NCBI GenBank assembly: GCA_025450355.1 | Contig: JANWHR010000255.1 | Coordinates: 1 to 5,656 of the forward strand | DNA length: 5,656 bases | Origin: Micropepsaceae bacterium | Lineage (GTDB): Bacteria > Pseudomonadota > Alphaproteobacteria > Micropepsales > Micropepsaceae | Direction: 5' to 3' | Shown: piece after piece, positions 4,888-5,656 of the stretch | Layout: the number at the start of each line of letters is the position of its first letter | How positions within the stretch are numbered: the stretch's first letter is position 1 | Position numbers and translations under genes: made by a program | The notes under the pieces: generated by a model | Told to the model about the DNA's origin: nothing | The model's database searches: none | Seen by the model: only the letters and a program-made list of their open reading frames with translations

Positions 4888-5656
4888 ATGAATATTCACG
4901 CTCAGACGCAGTCACGGCCCCGGCCTGATCTGCGCCGCATCGATACGCATCCCGATTATTGGTACCCGGTTGGCTGGTCGCACACCCTGAAACGGAAGGC
5001 GCTGCTCGGCGTGCGCTTCGCCGGCGAACCGATCGTGCTCTATCGCGGCGCCAGCGGCCGCGCCTTTGCGCTGGAAGACCGCTGCGCGCACCGCCAGGTG
5101 CCGCTGCACCTCGGCGTGGTCGAGGGAGAATCGCTGCGCTGCGGCTATCACGGCTGGACCTATGACTGCGCGGGCAAATGCATCGAAGTGCCCTATCTCG
5201 GCCGCGAACATTATCCCAACGGCGTGCGCAGCTATCCCGTGCATGAAGTCGATGGCGTGATCTTCGTCTTTCCCGGCAATCCGGAGTTGGCCCAGTCACG
5301 CAAGCCTGCTTCCCTGGGCTCAAAGCCGGACCGCCGCTACCTCACCCGGCGGCTCAGGCGCGAGGTTGCCTGTCATTACAGTTTCATGCACGAAAACCTG
5401 TTCGACATGAATCACCAGTTCCTGCATCGCCGGCAGATGGGCATGATCCGCGCCCAGTGCCTTGCGCGGCGGCAGGGAGAGACCTGGTGCGAAGTCGATT
5501 ACACCTTCCGCCGCACCGCAGGCCTGCCCTCCGTCGGCGAGACCGCGATCCTGAACGCCTTCGGCAAGAGAATCCGCGGCGTGAAACGGGATTTGATGAC
5601 CATAAGGACGGAATATCCCTACCAGCGCCTCAAGGTCTGGGTCGGCGGCGGCGAAC
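4888..5656 (+). CDS. Rieske [2Fe-2S] aromatic ring-hydroxylating oxygenase, alpha subunit, 3' end cut by window edge
   Basis: The plus-strand frame gives 256 residues with no stop before the window edge; the family usually has about 340-450, so roughly a quarter or more is missing. The Rieske domain (about 24-130) is complete, with cluster ligands C66-x-H68 and C85-x2-H88 in DRCAHR and CGYHGW. The catalytic domain opens with HENLFDMNHQFLH: E169, D173, and probable mononuclear iron ligands H176 and H180. The third iron ligand (an Asp) would lie in the missing part. Such enzymes hydroxylate or O/N-demethylate aromatic compounds using electrons from a separate reductase, which is not in view. 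The His-His spacing is HxxxH, one residue shorter than the common HxxxxH of vanillate demethylase-like enzymes. The substrate cannot be assigned. It is divergent from the cupin gene. Confidence 0.88.
   Translation, partial: MNIHAQTQSRPRPDLRRIDTHPDYWYPVGWSHTLKRKALLGVRFAGEPIVLYRGASGRAFALEDRCAHRQVPLHLGVVEGESLRCGYHGWTYDCAGKCIEVPYLGREHYPNGVRSYPVHEVDGVIFVFPGNPELAQSRKPASLGSKPDRRYLTRRLRREVACHYSFMHENLFDMNHQFLHRRQMGMIRAQCLARRQGETWCEVDYTFRRTAGLPSVGETAILNAFGKRIRGVKRDLMTIRTEYPYQRLKVWVGGGE

Noticed and set aside
4829..5323. Minus-strand frame of 164 codons
   Set aside because: It is an arginine- and serine-rich shadow opposite the Rieske oxygenase, whose cluster ligands are intact on the plus strand.

Overview
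The window reads as a GC-rich (about 60% or a little more, by eye) proteobacterial chromosome segment. Codon choice, gene families and the Tat-exported hydrolase suggest an alphaproteobacterium, possibly Hyphomicrobiales-like; that placement is inference. Nearly all of the sequence is coding. There is no RNA gene, insertion sequence or CRISPR array, and no gene-free stretch reaches 300 bases.

Layout from left to right. (1) A minus-strand pair: a diiron ferritin-like protein of the 'predicted metal-dependent hydrolase' family (540-1415), followed by a 14-nt-overlapping SAM-dependent methyltransferase (553-1) that runs off the left edge. (2) Divergent from that pair, a Tat-exported alpha/beta hydrolase of the kynurenine formamidase-like type (1572-2597, plus). 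(3) Tail to tail with it, only 3 nt away, a well-supported 3-hydroxyanthranilate 3,4-dioxygenase (3149-2601, minus). (4) Divergent from the dioxygenase, a ten-helix EamA/DMT permease (3263-4234, plus). (5) Tail to tail with the permease, 10 nt away, an exported or membrane-anchored cupin (4748-4245, minus) with an unusual cysteine pair. (6) Divergent from the cupin, a Rieske-type oxygenase alpha subunit (4888 onward, plus) that is cut by the right edge.

Apart from the first pair, strands alternate gene by gene. This gives three divergent control regions (1416-1571, 3150-3262, 4749-4887), each with short inverted repeats that could be operators, and two very tight convergent junctions. No regulator gene lies in the window.

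Together the genes look like a loose accessory cluster for handling aromatic compounds. It holds a ring-cleaving dioxygenase of the tryptophan/kynurenine or nitrobenzoate route, a hydrolase of a family whose founders act one to three steps earlier in that route, a permease and a Rieske oxygenase. No complete pathway is present. The functional link is inference from adjacency, and the hydrolase and the dioxygenase are predicted to sit in different compartments.
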